NCBI RefSeq assembly: GCF_029227915.1
Contig: NC_079878.1
Coordinates: 33,569,501-33,633,500 of the forward strand
Length of the DNA stretch: 64,000 bases
Reading direction: 5' to 3'
From: Hydractinia symbiolongicarpus
Taxonomy: Eukaryota > Cnidaria > Hydrozoa > Anthoathecata > Hydractiniidae
In this document: piece after piece, positions 12,550-25,700 of the stretch
How the letters are laid out: every line of letters starts with the position of its first letter
How positions within the stretch are numbered: position 1 is the first letter of the stretch
Notes under the pieces: generated by a model
Databases searched by the model: none
Told to the model about the DNA's origin: nothing
Seen by the model: only the letters and a program-made list of their open reading frames with translations
Made by a program: the position numbers and the translations under genes

Positions 12550-14300
12550 AGTGTTGAAAAAAAATTTAAAAAATCGTTCGGGAAATGAGTTTACTCCCTG
12601 GGTACTTTCTTTGTAAACATTCGACTATACGGGCCAAGCCCCGGATTTACGGGAAAACGCGGGATTTCGTTTGCCGGCGATTAAACCTTCTTCATTAAGC
12701 GTCTCATCAAAAATGAAAACATTTTTTAAAACTACAAGTCTCATGCGTTTTAGTGGTGAAAAAATAATTTAAAAAATCGTTCGGGAAATGAGTTTACTCC
12801 CTGGGTACTTTATTTGTATACTTTTGACTATACGGGCCGAGTCAGGGATTTACGGGAAATCGCGGATTTTAGTTTGCCGGTGATTAAACTGCTTTTATTC
12901 AGCGTCTCATCAAAAATGAAAACATTTTTGAAAACTACAAGTCTGATGCGTTTTAGTGGAGAAAAAATAATTTAAAAAATCGTTCGGGAAATGAGTTTAC
13001 TCACAGGGTACTTTCTTTGTATACATTCGACTATACGGGCCAAGCCCGGGATTTACGGGAAATCGCGAGTTTTTGTTTTCCGGCGATTAAACCTCTTTCA
13101 TTAAGCGTCTCATCAAAAATGAAAACATTTTTGAAAACTACAAGTCTCATGCGTTTTAGTGTTGAAAAAAAAATTTAAAAAATCGTTCGGGAAATGAGTT
13201 TACTCCCTGGGTACTTTCTTTGTAAACATTCGACTATACGGGCCAAGCCCCGGATTTACGGGAAAACGCGGGATTTCGTTTGCCGGCGATTAAACCTTCT
13301 TCATTAAGCGTCTCATCAAAAATGAAAACATTTTTTAAAACTACAAGTCTCATGCGTTTTAGTGGTGAAAAAATAATTTAAAAAATCGTTCGGGAAATGA
13401 GTTTAATCCCTGGGTACTTTCTTTGTATACTTTTGACTATACGGGCCAAGCCGGGATTTACGGGAAATCGCGGGTTTTCGTTTGCCGGCGATTAAACTTC
13501 TTTTATTCAGCGTCTCATCAAAAATGTAAACATTTTTAAAAACTACAAGTCAGATGCGTTTTAGTGGTGAAAAAATAGTTTAAAAAATCGTTCTGGAAAT
13601 GAGTTTACTCACAGGGTACTTTCTTTGTATACATTCGACTATACGGGCCAAGCCCGGGATTTACGGGAAATCGCGAGTTTTCGTTTTCCGGCGATTAAAC
13701 CTCTTTCATTAAGCGTCTCATCAAAAATGAAAACATTTTTGAAAACTACAAGTCTCATGCGTTTTAGTGTTGAAAAAAAAATTTAAAAAATCGTTCGGGA
13801 AATGAGTTTACTCCCTGGGTACTTTCTTTGTAAACATTCGACTATACGGGCCAAGCCCCGGATTTAAAGAAAAACGCGGGATTTCGTTTGCCGGCGATTA
13901 AACCTTCTTCATTAAGCGTCTCATCAAAAATGAAAACATTTTTTAAAACTACAAGTCTCATGCGTTTTAGTGGTGAAAAAATAATTTAAAAAATCGTTCG
14001 GGAAATGAGTTTACTCCCTGGGTACTTTCTTTGTATACTTTTGACTATACGGGCCAAGCCGGGATTTACGGGAAATCGCGGGTTTTCGTTTGCCGGCGAT
14101 TAAACTTCTTTTATTCAGCGTCTCATCAAAAATGTAAACATTTTTAAAAACTACAAGTCTGATGCGTTTTAGTGGCGAAAAAATAGTTTAAAAAATCGTT
14201 CTGGAAATGAGTTTACTCACAGGGTACTTTCTTTGTATACATTCGACTATACGGGCCAAGCCCGGGATTTACGGGAAATCGCGAGTTTTCGTTTTCCGGC
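12550..14300 (+). repeat. Trimeric higher-order repeat, ~608 bp, about 2.9 copies
   Basis: The variant GTAAACATTC, which replaces GTATACATTC in an S4 unit, occurs at 12613, 13222 and 13830. The middle monomer differs between copies (TTATTTG with CCGAGTCAGG in the first; CCAAGCCGGG in the other two), while the third monomer keeps CGCGAGTTTT and CATTAAGCG or TATTCAGCG. This looks like a trimer array with later replacement of single monomers. Confidence 0.7.
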
Positions 14301-14402
14301 GATTAAACCTCTTTTATTCAGCGTCTCATCAAAAATGTAAACATTTTTAAAAACTACAAGTCTGATGCATTTTAGTGTTGAAAAAAAAATTTAAATAATC
14401 GT

Positions 14403-16600
14403 TTGGGAAATGAGTTTACTCCCTGGGTACTTTCTTTGTATACATTCGACTATACGGGCCAAGCCCCGGATTTACGGGAAAACGCGGGATTTCGTTTGCC
14501 GGCGATTAAACCTCTTTCATTAAGCGTCTCATCAAAAATGAAAACATTGTTTAAAACTAAAAGTCTCATGCGTTTTAGTGGTGAAAAAATAATTTAAAAA
14601 ATCGTTCGGGAAATGAGTTTACTACCTGGGTACTTTATTTGTATACTTTTGACTATACTGGCCGAGTCCGGGATTTACGGGAAATCGCGGATTTTCGTTT
14701 GCCGGCGATTAAACTGCTTTTATTCAGCGTCTCATCAAAAATGAAAACATTTTTAAAAACTACAAGTCTCATGCGTTTTAGTGGTGAAAAAATAATTTAA
14801 AAAATCGTTCGGGAAATGAGTTTACTCCCTGGGTACTTTCTTTGTATACTTTTGACTAAACGGGCCAAGCCGGGATTTACGGGAAATTGCGGGTTTTCGT
14901 TTGCCGGCGATTAAACTTCTTTTATTCAGCGTCCCATCAAATATGAAAATATTTTTGAAAACTACAAGTCTCATGCGTTTAGTGGTAAAAAAATAATATA
15001 AAAAATCGTTCGGGAAATGAGTTTACTCCCTGGGTACTTTCTTTGTATACTTTTGACTATACGGGCCGAGTCCGGGATTTACGGGAAATCGCGGATTTTC
15101 GTTTCCCGGCGATTAAACTTCTTCTATTCAGCGTCCCATCAAATATGAAAATATTTTTGAAAACTACAAGTCTCATGCGTTTAGTGGTAAAAAAATAATA
15201 TAAAAAATCGTTCGAGAAATGAGTTTACTCCCTGGGTACTTTCTTTGTATACTTTTGACTATACGGGCCAAGCCCGGGATTTACGGGAAATCGCGGGTTT
15301 TCGTTTGCCGGCGATTAAACTGATTTTATTCAGCGTCTCATCAAAAATGAAAACATTTTTGAAAACTACAAGTCTCATGCGTTTTAGTGGTGAAAAAATA
15401 ATTTAAAAAATCGTTCGGGAAATGAGTTTACTCCCTGGGTACTTTCTTTGTATACTTTTGACTAAACGGGCCAAGCCGGGATTTACGGGAAATTGCAGGT
15501 TTTCGTTTGCCGGCGATTAAACTTCTTTTATTCAGCGTCTCATCAAATATGAAAATATTTTTGAAAACTACAAGTCTCATGCGTTTAGCGGTAAAAAAAT
15601 AATATAAAAAATCGTTCGGGAAATGAGTTTACTCCCTGGGTACTTTCTTTGTATACTTTTGACTATACGGGCCGAGTCCGGGATTTACGGGAAATCGCGG
15701 ATTTTCGTTTCCCGGCGATTGAACTTCTTCTATTCAGCGTCCCATCAAATATGAAAATATTTTTGAAAACTACAAGTCTCATGCGTTTTAGTGGTGAAAA
15801 AATAATTTAAAAAATCGTTCGGGAAATGAGTTTACTACCTGGGTACTTTATTTGTATACTTTTGACTATACTGGCCGAGTCCGGGATTTACGGGAAATCG
15901 CGGATTTTCGTTTGCCGGCGATTAAACTGCTTTTATTCAGCGTCTCATCAAAAATGAAAACATTTTTGAAAACTACAAGTCTCATGCGTTTTAGTGGTGA
16001 AAAAAAAATTTTAAAAATCGTTCGGGAAATGAGTTTACTCCCTGGGTACTTTCTTTGTATACTTTTGACTAAACGGGCCAAGCCGGGATTTACGGGAAAT
16101 TGCGGGTTTTCGTTTGCCGGCGATTAAACTTCTTTTATTCAGCGTCCCATCAAATATGAAAATATTTTTGAAAACTACAAGTCTCATGCGTTTAGTGGTA
16201 AAAAAATAATATAAAAAATCGTTCGGGAAATGAGTTTACTCCCTGGGTACTTTCTTTGTATACTTTTGACTATACGGGCCGAGTCCGGGATTTACGGGAA
16301 ATCGCGGATTTTCGTTTCCCGGCGATTAAACTTCTTCTATTCAGCGTCCCATCAAATATGAAAATATTTTTGAAAACTACAAGTCTCATGCGTTTAGTGG
16401 TAAAAAAATAATATAAAAAATCGTTCGAGAAATGAGTTTACTCCCTGGGTACTTTCTTTGTATACTTTTGACTATACGGGCCAAGCCCGGGATTTACGGG
16501 AAATCGCGGGTTTTCGTTTGCCGGCGATTGAACTTCTTTTATTCAGCGTTTCATCAAAAATGAAAACATTTCTAAAAACTACAAGTCTCATGCGTTTTAG
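14403..16600 (+). repeat. Start of the S5-rich domain
   Basis: After the last S4 unit (about 14403-14600), S3 and S5 monomers dominate. CTATACTGGCCGAG occurs with its ACTGGCC at 14657, 15870 and 16679, offsets 1213 and 809 (six and four monomers). S5 units carry CCCATCAAATATG followed by GCGTTTAGTGGTAAAA and AATATAAAAAATC, and so are one to two bases shorter. No CCCCGG (S4) unit was seen again until about 40.7 kb. Confidence 0.7.
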
Positions 16601-19600
16601 TGGTGAAAAAATAATTTAAAAAATCGTTCGGGAAATGAGTTTACTACCTGGGTACTTTATTTGTATACTTTTGACTATACTGGCCGAGTCCGGGATTTAC
16701 AGGAAATCGCGGATTTTCGTTTGCCGGCGATTAAACTGCTTTTATTCAGCGTCTCATCAAAAATGAAAACATTTTTGAAAACTACAAGTCTCATGCGTTT
16801 TAGTTGTGAAAAAATAATATAAAAAATCGTTCGGGAAATGAGTTTACTCCCTGGGTACTTTCTTTGTATACTTTTGACTATACTGGCCGAGTCCTGGATT
16901 TACGGGAAATCGCGGATTTTCGTTTGCCGGCGATTAAACTGCTTTTATTCAGCGTCTCATCAAAAATGAAAACATTTTTGAAAACTACAAGTCTCATGCG
17001 TTTTAGTGGTGAAAAAATAATTTAAAAAATCGTTCGGGAAATGAGTTTACTCCCTGGGTACTTTCTTTGTATACTTTTGACTAAACGGGCCAAGCCAGGA
17101 TTTACGGGAAATTGCGGGTTTTCGTTTGCCGGCGATTAAACTTCTTTTATTCAGCGTCCCATCAAATATGAAAATATTTTTGAAAACTACAAGTCTCATG
17201 CGTTTAGTGGTAAAAAAATAATATAAAAAATCGTTCGGGAAATGAGTTTACTCCCTGGGTACTTTCTTTGTATACTTTTGACTATACGGGCCAAGTCCGG
17301 GATTTACGGGAAATCGCGGATTTTCGTTTCCCGGCGATTAAACTTCTTCTATTCAGCGTCCCATCAAATATGAAAATATTTTTGAAAACTACAAGTCTCA
17401 TGCGTTTAGTGGTAAAAAAATAATATAAAAAATCGTTCGGGAAATGAGTTTACTCCCTGGGTACTTTCTTTGTATACTTTTGACTATACGGGCCAAGCCG
17501 GGATTTACGGGAAATCGCGGGTTTTCGTTTGCCGGCGATTAAACTTCTTTTATTCAGCGTCTCATCAAAAATGAAAACATTTTTAAAAACTACAAGTCTC
17601 ATGCGTTTTAGTGGTGAAAAAATAATTTAAAAAATCGTTCGGGAAATGAGTTTACTCCCTGGGTACTTTCTTTGTATACTTTTGACTAAACGGGCCAAGC
17701 CAGGATTTACGGGAAATTGCGGGTTTTCGTTTGCCGGCGATTAAACTTCTTTTATTCAGCGTCCCATCAAATATGAAAATATTTTTGAAAACTACAAGTC
17801 TCATGCGTTTAGTGGTAAAAAAATAATATAAAAAATCGTTCGGGAAATGAGTTTACTCCCTGGGTACTTTCTTTGTATACTTTTGACTATACGGGCCAAG
17901 TCCGGGATTTACGGGAAATCGCGGATTTTCGTTTCCCGGCGATTAAACTTCTTCTATTCAGCGTCCCATCAAATATGAAAATATTTTTGAAAACTACAAG
18001 TCTCATGCGTTTAGTGGTAAAAAAATAATATAAAAAATCGTTCGGGAAATGAGTTTACTCCCTGGGTACTTTCTTTGTATACTTTTGACTATACGGGCCA
18101 AGCCGGGATTTACGGGAAATCGCGGGTTTTCGTTTGCCGGCGATTAAACTTCTTTTATTCAGCGTCTCATCAAAAATGAAAACATTTTTAAAAACTACAA
18201 GTCTTATGCGTTTTAGTGGTGAAAAAATAATTTAAAAAATCGTTCTGGAAATGAGTTTACTCACAGGGTACTTTCTTTGTATACATTCGACGATACGTGC
18301 CAAGCCCGGGATTTACGAGAAATCGCGGGTTTTCGTTTGCCGGCGATTAAACTTCTTTTATTCAGCGTCTCATCAAAAATGAAAACATTTTTGAAAACTA
18401 CAAGTCTCATGCGTTTTAGTGGTGAAAAAATAATTTAAAAAATCGTTCGGGAAATGAGTTCACTCCCTGGGTACTTTCTTTGTATACTTTTGACTATACG
18501 GGCCAAGCCGGGATTTACGGGAAATCTCGGGTTTTCGTTTGCCGGCGATTAAACTTCTTTTATTCTGCGTCTCATCAAAAATGAAAACATTTTTGAAAAC
18601 TACAAGTCTCATGCGTTTTAGTGGTGAAAAAATAATTTAAAAAATCGTTCTGGAAATGAGTTTACTCACAGGGTACTTTCTTTGTATACATTCGACTATA
18701 CGGGCCGAGTCCGGGATTTACGGGAAATCGCGGATTTTCGTTTCCCGGCGATTAAACTTCTTCTATTCAGCGTCCCATCAAATATGAAAATATTTTTGAA
18801 AACTACAAGTCTCATGCGTTTAGTGGTAAAAAAATAATATAAAAAATCGTTCGAGAAATGAGTTTACTCCCTGGGTACTTTCTTTGTATACTTTTGACTA
18901 TACGGGCCAAGCCCGGGATTTACGGGAAATCGCGGGTTTTCGTTTGCCGGCGATTGAACTCCTTTTAATCAGCGTTTCATCAAAAATGAAAACATTTCTA
19001 AAAACTACAAGTCTCATGCGTTTTAGTGGTGAAAAAATAATTTAAAAAATCGTTCGGGAAATGAGTTTACTACCTGGGTACTTTATTTGTATACTTTTGA
19101 CTATACTGGCCGAGTCCGGGATTTACGGGAAATCGCGGATTTTCGTTTGCCGGCGATTAAACGGCTTTTATTCAGCGTCTCATCAAAAATGAAAACATTT
19201 TTGAAAACTACAAATCTCATGCGTTTTAGTGGTGAAAAAATAATTTAAAAAATCGTTCGGGAAATGAGTTTACTACCTGGGTACTTTATTTGTATACTTT
19301 TGACTATACTGGCCGAGTCCGGGATTTACAGGAAATCGCGGATTTTCGTTTGCCGGCGATTAAACTGCTTTTATTCAGCGTCTCATCAAAAATGAAAACA
19401 TTTTTGAAAACTACAAGTCTCATGCGTTTTAGTGGTGAAAAAATAATATAAAAAATCGTTCGGGAAATGAGTTTACTCCCTGGGTACTTTCTTTGTATAC
19501 TTTTGACTATACTGGCCGAGTCCTGGATTTACGGGAAATCGCGGATTTTCGTTTGCCGGCGATTAAACTGCTTTTATTCAGCGTCTCATCAAAAATGAAA

Positions 19601-21205
19601 ACATTTTTGAAAACTACAAGTCTCATGCGTTTTAGTGGTGAAAAAATAATTTAAAAAATCGTTCGGGAAATGAGTTTACTCCCTGGGTACTTTCTTTGTA
19701 TACTTTTGACTAAACGGGCCAAGCCAGGATTTACGGGAAATTGCGGGTTTTCGTTTGCCGGCGATTAAACTTCTTTTATTCAGCGTCCCATCAAATATGA
19801 AAATATTTTTGAAAACTACAAGTCTCATGCGTTTAGTGGTAAAAAAATAATATAAAAAATCGTTCGGGAAATGAGTTTACTCCCTGGGTACTTTCTTTGT
19901 ATACTTTTGACTATACGGGCCAAGTCCGGGATTTACGGGAAATCGCGGATTTTCGTTTCCCGGCGATTAAACTTCTTCTATTCAGCGTCCCATCAAATAT
20001 GAAAATATTTTTGAAAACTACAAGTCTCATGCGTTTAGTGGTAAAAAAATAATATAAAAAATCGTTCGGGAAATGAGTTTACTCCCTGGGTACTTTCTTT
20101 GTATACTTTTGACTATACGGGCCAAGCCGGGATTTACGGGAAATCGCGGGTTTTCGTTTGCCGGCGATTAAACTTCTTTTATTCAGCGTCTCATCAAAAA
20201 TGAAAACATTTTTAAAAACTACAAGTCTCATGCGTTTTAGTGGTGAAAAAATAATTTAAAAAATCGTTCGGGAAATGAGTTTACTCCCTGGGTACTTTCT
20301 TTGTATACTTTTGACTAAACGGGCCAAGCCAGGATTTACGGGAAATTGCGGGTTTTCGTTTGCCGGCGATTAAACTTCTTTTATTCAGCGTCCCATCAAA
20401 TATGAAAATATTTTTGAAAACTACAAGTCTCATGCGTTTAGTGGTAAAAAAATAATATAAAAAATCGTTCGGGAAATGAGTTTACTCCCTGGGTACTTTC
20501 TTTGTATACTTTTGACTATACGGGCCAAGTCCGGGATTTACGGGAAATCGCGGATTTTCGTTTCCCGGCGATTAAACTTCTTCTATTCAGCGTCCCATCA
20601 AATATGAAAATATTTTTGAAAACTACAAGTCTCATGCGTTTAGTGGTAAAAAAATAATATAAAAAATCGTTCGGGAAATGAGTTTACTCCCTGGGTACTT
20701 TCTTTGTATACTTTTGACTATACGGGCCAAGCCGGGATTTACGGGAAATCGCGGGTTTTCGTTTGCCGGCGATTAAACTTCTTTTATTCAGCGTCTCATC
20801 AAAAATGAAAACATTTTTAAAAACTACAAGTCTTATGCGTTTTAGTGGTGAAAAAATAATTTAAAAAATCGTTCTGGAAATGAGTTTACTCACAGGGTAC
20901 TTTCTTTGTATACATTCGACGATACGTGCCAAGCCCGGGATTTACGAGAAATCGCGGGTTTTCGTTTGCCGGCGATTAAACTTCTTTTATTCAGCGTCTC
21001 ATCAAAAATGAAAACATTTTTGAAAACTACAAGTCTCATGCGTTTTAGTGGTGAAAAAATAATTTAAAAAATCGTTCGGGAAATGAGTTCACTCCCTGGG
21101 TACTTTCTTTGTATACTTTTGACTATACGGGCCAAGCCGGGATTTACGGGAAATCTCGGGTTTTCGTTTGCCGGCGATTAAACTTCTTTTATTCTGCGTC
21201 TCATC
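16580..21205 (+). repeat. 2.0-kb segmental duplication pair, offset 2629 bp (13 monomers)
   Basis: About 16580-18576 matches about 19209-21205. Markers at constant offset are ACAGGAAATC (16699, 19328), GTCCTGGATT (16891, 19520), CAGGATTTAC (17701, 20330) and CGACGATAC (18288, 20917). Inside each copy there is also a 605-bp trimer (CAGGATTTAC at 17096 and 17701; 19725 and 20330). The pair diverges where AAAAATG changes to AAATATG near 21206. Confidence 0.8.
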
Positions 21206-22711
21206 AAATATGAAAATATTTTTGAAAACTACAAGTCTCATGCGTTTAGTGGTAAAAAAATAATATAAAAAATCGTTCGGGAAATGAGTTTACTCCCTGG
21301 GTACTTTCTTTGTATACTTTTGACTATACGGGCCAAGTCCGGGATTTACGGGAAATCGCGGATTTTCGTTTCCCGGCGATTAAACTTCTTCTATTCAGCG
21401 TCCCATCAAATATGAAAATATTTTTGAAAACTACAAGTCTCATGCGTTTAGTGGTAAAAAAATAATATAAAAAATCGTTCGGGAAATGAGTTTACTCCCT
21501 GGGTACTTTCTTTGTATACTTTTGACTATACGGGCCAAGCCGGGATTTACGGGAAATCGCGGGTTTTCGTTTGCCGGCGATTAAACTTCTTTTATTCAGC
21601 GTCTCATCAAAAATGAAAACATTTTTAAAAACTACAAGTCTTATGCGTTTTAGTGGTGAAAAAATAATTTAAAAAATCGTTCTGGAAATGAGTTTACTCA
21701 CAGGGTACTTTCTTTGTATACATTCGACGATACGTGCCAAGCCCGGGATTTACGAGAAATCGCGGGTTTTCGTTTGCCGGCGATTAAACTTCTTTTATTC
21801 AGCGTCTCATCAAAAATGAAAACATTTTTGAAAACTACAAGTCTCATGCGTTTTAGTGGTGAAAAAATAATTTAAAAAATCGTTCGGGAAATGAGTTCAC
21901 TCCCTGGGTACTTTCTTTGTATACTTTTGACTATACGGGCCAAGCCGGGATTTACGGGAAATCTCGGGTTTTCGTTTGCCGGCGATTAAACTTCTTTTAT
22001 TCTGCGTCTCATCAAAAATGAAAACATTTTTGAAAACTACAAGTCTCATGCGTTTTAGTGGTGAAAAAATAATTTAAAAAATCGTTCTGGAAATGAGTTT
22101 ACTCACAGGGTACTTTCTTTGTATACATTCGACTATACGGGCCGAGTCCGGGATTTACGGGAAATCGCGGATTTTCGTTTCCCGGCGATTAAACTTCTTC
22201 TATTCAGCGTCCCATCAAATATGAAAATATTTTTGAAAACTACAAGTCTCATGCGTTTAGTGGTAAAAAAATAATATAAAAAATCGTTCGAGAAATGAGT
22301 TTACTCCCTGGGTACTTTCTTTGTATACTTTTGACTATACGGGCCAAGCCCGGGATTTACGGGAAATCGCGGGTTTTCGTTTGCCGGCGATTGAACTCCT
22401 TTTAATCAGCGTTTCATCAAAAATGAAAACATTTCTAAAAACTACAAGTCTCATGCGTTTTAGTGGTGAAAAAATAATTTATAAAATCGTTCGGGAAATG
22501 AGTTTACTACCTGGGTACTTTATTTGTATACTTTTGACTATACTGGCCGAGTCCGGGATTTACGGGAAATCGCGGATTTTCGTTTGCCGGCGATTAAACT
22601 GCTTTTATTCAGCGTCTCATCAAAAATGAAAACATTTTTGAAAACTACAAATCTCATGCGTTTTAGTGGTGAAAAAATAATTTAAAAAATCGTTCGGGAA
22701 ATGAGTTTACT
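17768..22711 (+). repeat. 1.5-kb duplication pair, offset 3437 bp (17 monomers)
   Basis: About 17768-19274 matches about 21205-22711. CGATTGAACT with the unusual CCTTTTAATC is at 18951 and 22388, and ACAAATCTC at about 19210 and 22647. It ends where ACTACCTGGG faces ACTCCCTGGG. In the right copy AATTTATAAAATC removes a stop, giving a 102-codon open stretch at 22321-22629. Confidence 0.75.
20395..22010 (+). repeat. Tandem tetramer duplication, 808 bp
   Basis: ATCAAATATG at 20395 and 21203, and CGACGATAC at 20917 and 21725, give an offset of 808. The breakpoint of the 2629-bp pair coincides with the start of the second copy here. Two successive amplification events therefore appear to have met at one monomer position. 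Confidence 0.75.
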
Positions 22712-25700
22712 CCCTGGGTACTTTCTTTGTATACTTTTGACTAAACGGGCCAAGCCGGGATTTACGGGAAATTGCGGGTTTTCGTTTGCCGGCGATTAAA
22801 CTTCTTTTATTCAGCGTCCCATCAAATATGAAAATATTTTTGAAAACTACAAGTCTCATGCGTTTAGTGGTAAAAAAATAATATAAAAAATCGTTCGGGA
22901 AATGAGTTTACTCCCTGGGTACTTTCTTTGTATACTTTTGACTAAACGGGCCGAGTCCGGGATTTACGGGAAATCGCGGATTTTCGTTTCCCGGCGATTA
23001 AACTTCTTCTATTCAGCGTCCCATCAAATATGAAAATATTTTTGAAAACTACAAGTCTCATGCGTTTAGTGGTAAAAAAATAATATAAAAAATCGTTCGG
23101 GAAATGAGTTTACTCCCTGGGTACTTTCTTTGTATACTTTTGACTATACGGGCCAAGCCGGGATTTACGGGAAATCGCGGGTTTTCGTTTGCCGGCGATT
23201 AAACTTCTTTTATTCAGCGTCTCATCAAAAATGAAAACATTTTTAAAAACTACAAGTCTTATGCGTTTTAGTGGTGAAAAAATAACTTAAAAAATCGTTC
23301 TGGAAATGAGTTTACTCACAGGGTACTTTCTTTGTATACATTCGACTATACGTGCCAAGCCCGGGATTTACGAGAAATCGCGGGTTTTCGTTTGCCGGCG
23401 ATTAAACTTCTTTTATTCAGCGTCTCATCAAAAATGAAAACATTTTTGAAAACTACAAGTCTCATGCGTTTTAGTGGTGAAAAAATAATTTAAAAAATCG
23501 TTCGGGAAATGAGTTCACTCCCTGGGTACTTTCTTTGTATACTTTTGACTATACGGGCCAAGCCGGGATTTACGGGAAATCTCGGGTTTTCGTTTGCCGG
23601 CGATTAAACTTCTTTTATTCTGCGTCTCATCAAAAATGAAAACATTTTTGAAAACTACAAATCTCATGCGTTTTAGTGGTGAAAAAATAATTTAAAAAAT
23701 CGTTCTGGAAATGAGTTTACTCACAGGGTACTTTCTTTGTATACATTCGACTATACGGGCCAAGCCCGGGATTTACGGGAAATCGCGGGTTTTCGTTTGC
23801 CGGCGATTAAACTTCTTTTATTCAGCGTCTCATCAAAAATGAAAACATTTTTAAAAACTACAAGTCTTATGCGTTTTAGTGGGGAAAATATAATTTAAAA
23901 AATCGTTCTGGAAATGAGTTTACTCCCTGGGTACTTTCTTTGTATACTTTTGACTATACGGGTCGAGTCCGGGATTTAGGGAAATGGCAGGTTTTCGTTT
24001 GCCGGCGATTAAACTGCTTTTATTCAGCGTCTCATCAAAAATGAAAACATTTTAGAAAACTACAAGTCTCATGCGTTTTAGTGGTGAAAAAATTATTTAA
24101 AAAATCCTTCGGGAAATGATTTTACTCCCTGGGTACTTTCTTTGTATACTTTTGACTATACGGGCCAAGCCCGGGATTTACGGGAAATCTCGGGTTTTCG
24201 TTTGCCGACGATTAAACTTCTTTTATTCTGCGTCTCATCAAAAATGAAAACATTTTTGAAAACTACAAGTCTCATGCGTTTTAGTGGTGAAAAAATAATT
24301 TAAAAAATCGTTCTGGAAATGAGTTTACTCACAGGGTACTTTCTTTGTATACATTCGACTATACGGGCCAAGCCCGGGATTTACGGGAAATCGCGGGTTT
24401 TCGTTTGCCGGCGATTAAACTTCTTTTATTCAGCGTCTCATCAAAAATGAAAACATTTTTAAAAACTACAAGTCTTATGCGTTTTAGTGGGGAAAATATA
24501 ATTTAAAAAATCGTTCTGGAAATGAGTTTACTCCCTGGGTACTTTCTTTGTATACTTTTGACTATACGGGCCGAGTCCGGGATTTACGGGAAATCGCGGA
24601 TTTTCGTTTCCCGGCGATTAAACTTCTTCTATTCAGCGTCCCATCAAATATGAAAATATTTTTGAAAACTACAAGTCTCATGCGTTTAGTGGTAAAAAAA
24701 TAATATAAAAAATCGTTCGGGAAATGAGTTTACTCCCTGGGTACTTTCTTTGTATACTTTTGACTATACGGGCCAAGCCGGGATTTACGGGAAATCGCGG
24801 GTTTTCGTTTGCCGGCGATTAAACTTCTTTTATTCAGCGTCTCATCAAAAATGAAAACATTTTTAAAAACTACAAGTCTTATGCGTTTTAGTGGTGAAAA
24901 AATAATTTAAAAAATCGTTCTGGAAATGAGTTTACTCACAGGGTACTTTCTTTGTATACATTCGACTATACGTGCCAAGCCCGGGATTTACGAGAAATCG
25001 CGGGTTTTCGTTTGCCGGCGATTAAACTTCTTTTATTCAGCGTCCCATCAAATATGAAAATATTTTTGAAAACTACAAGTCTCATGCGTTTAGTGGTAAA
25101 AAAATAATATAAAAAATCGTTCGGGAAATGAGTTTACTCCCTGGGTACTTTCTTTGTATACTTTTGACTATACGGGCCAAGCCGGGATTTACGGGAAATC
25201 GCGGGTTTTCGTTTGCCGGCGATTAAACTTCTTTTATTCAGCGTCTTATCAAAAATGAAAACATTTTTAAAAACTACAAGTCTTATGCGTTTTAGTGGTG
25301 AAAAAATAATTTAAAAAATCGTTCTGGAAATGAGATTACTCACAGGGTACTTTCTTTGTATACATTCGACTATACGTGCCAAGCCCGGGATTTACGAGAA
25401 ATCGCGGGTTTTCGTTTGCCGGCGATTAAACTTCTTTTATTCAGCGTCCCATCAAATATGAAAATATTTTTGAAAACTACAAGTCTCATGCGTTTAGTGG
25501 TAAAAAAATAATATAAAAAATCGTTCGGGAAATGAGTTTACTCCCTGGGTACTTTCTTTGTATACTTTTGACTATACGGGCCAAGCCGGGATTTACGGGA
25601 AATCGCGGATTTTCGTTTCCCGGCGATTAAACTTCTTCTATTCAGCGTCCCATCAAATATGAAAATATTTTTGAAAACTACAAGTCTCATGCGTTTAGTG

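Noticed and set aside
15866-16081. Minus-strand open frames of 71-73 codons (also 678-893, 26176-26391 and 36594-36815)
   Set aside because: They are antisense of the same monomers, open by chance across a monomer boundary in particular subtype combinations, with no conservation across the array.
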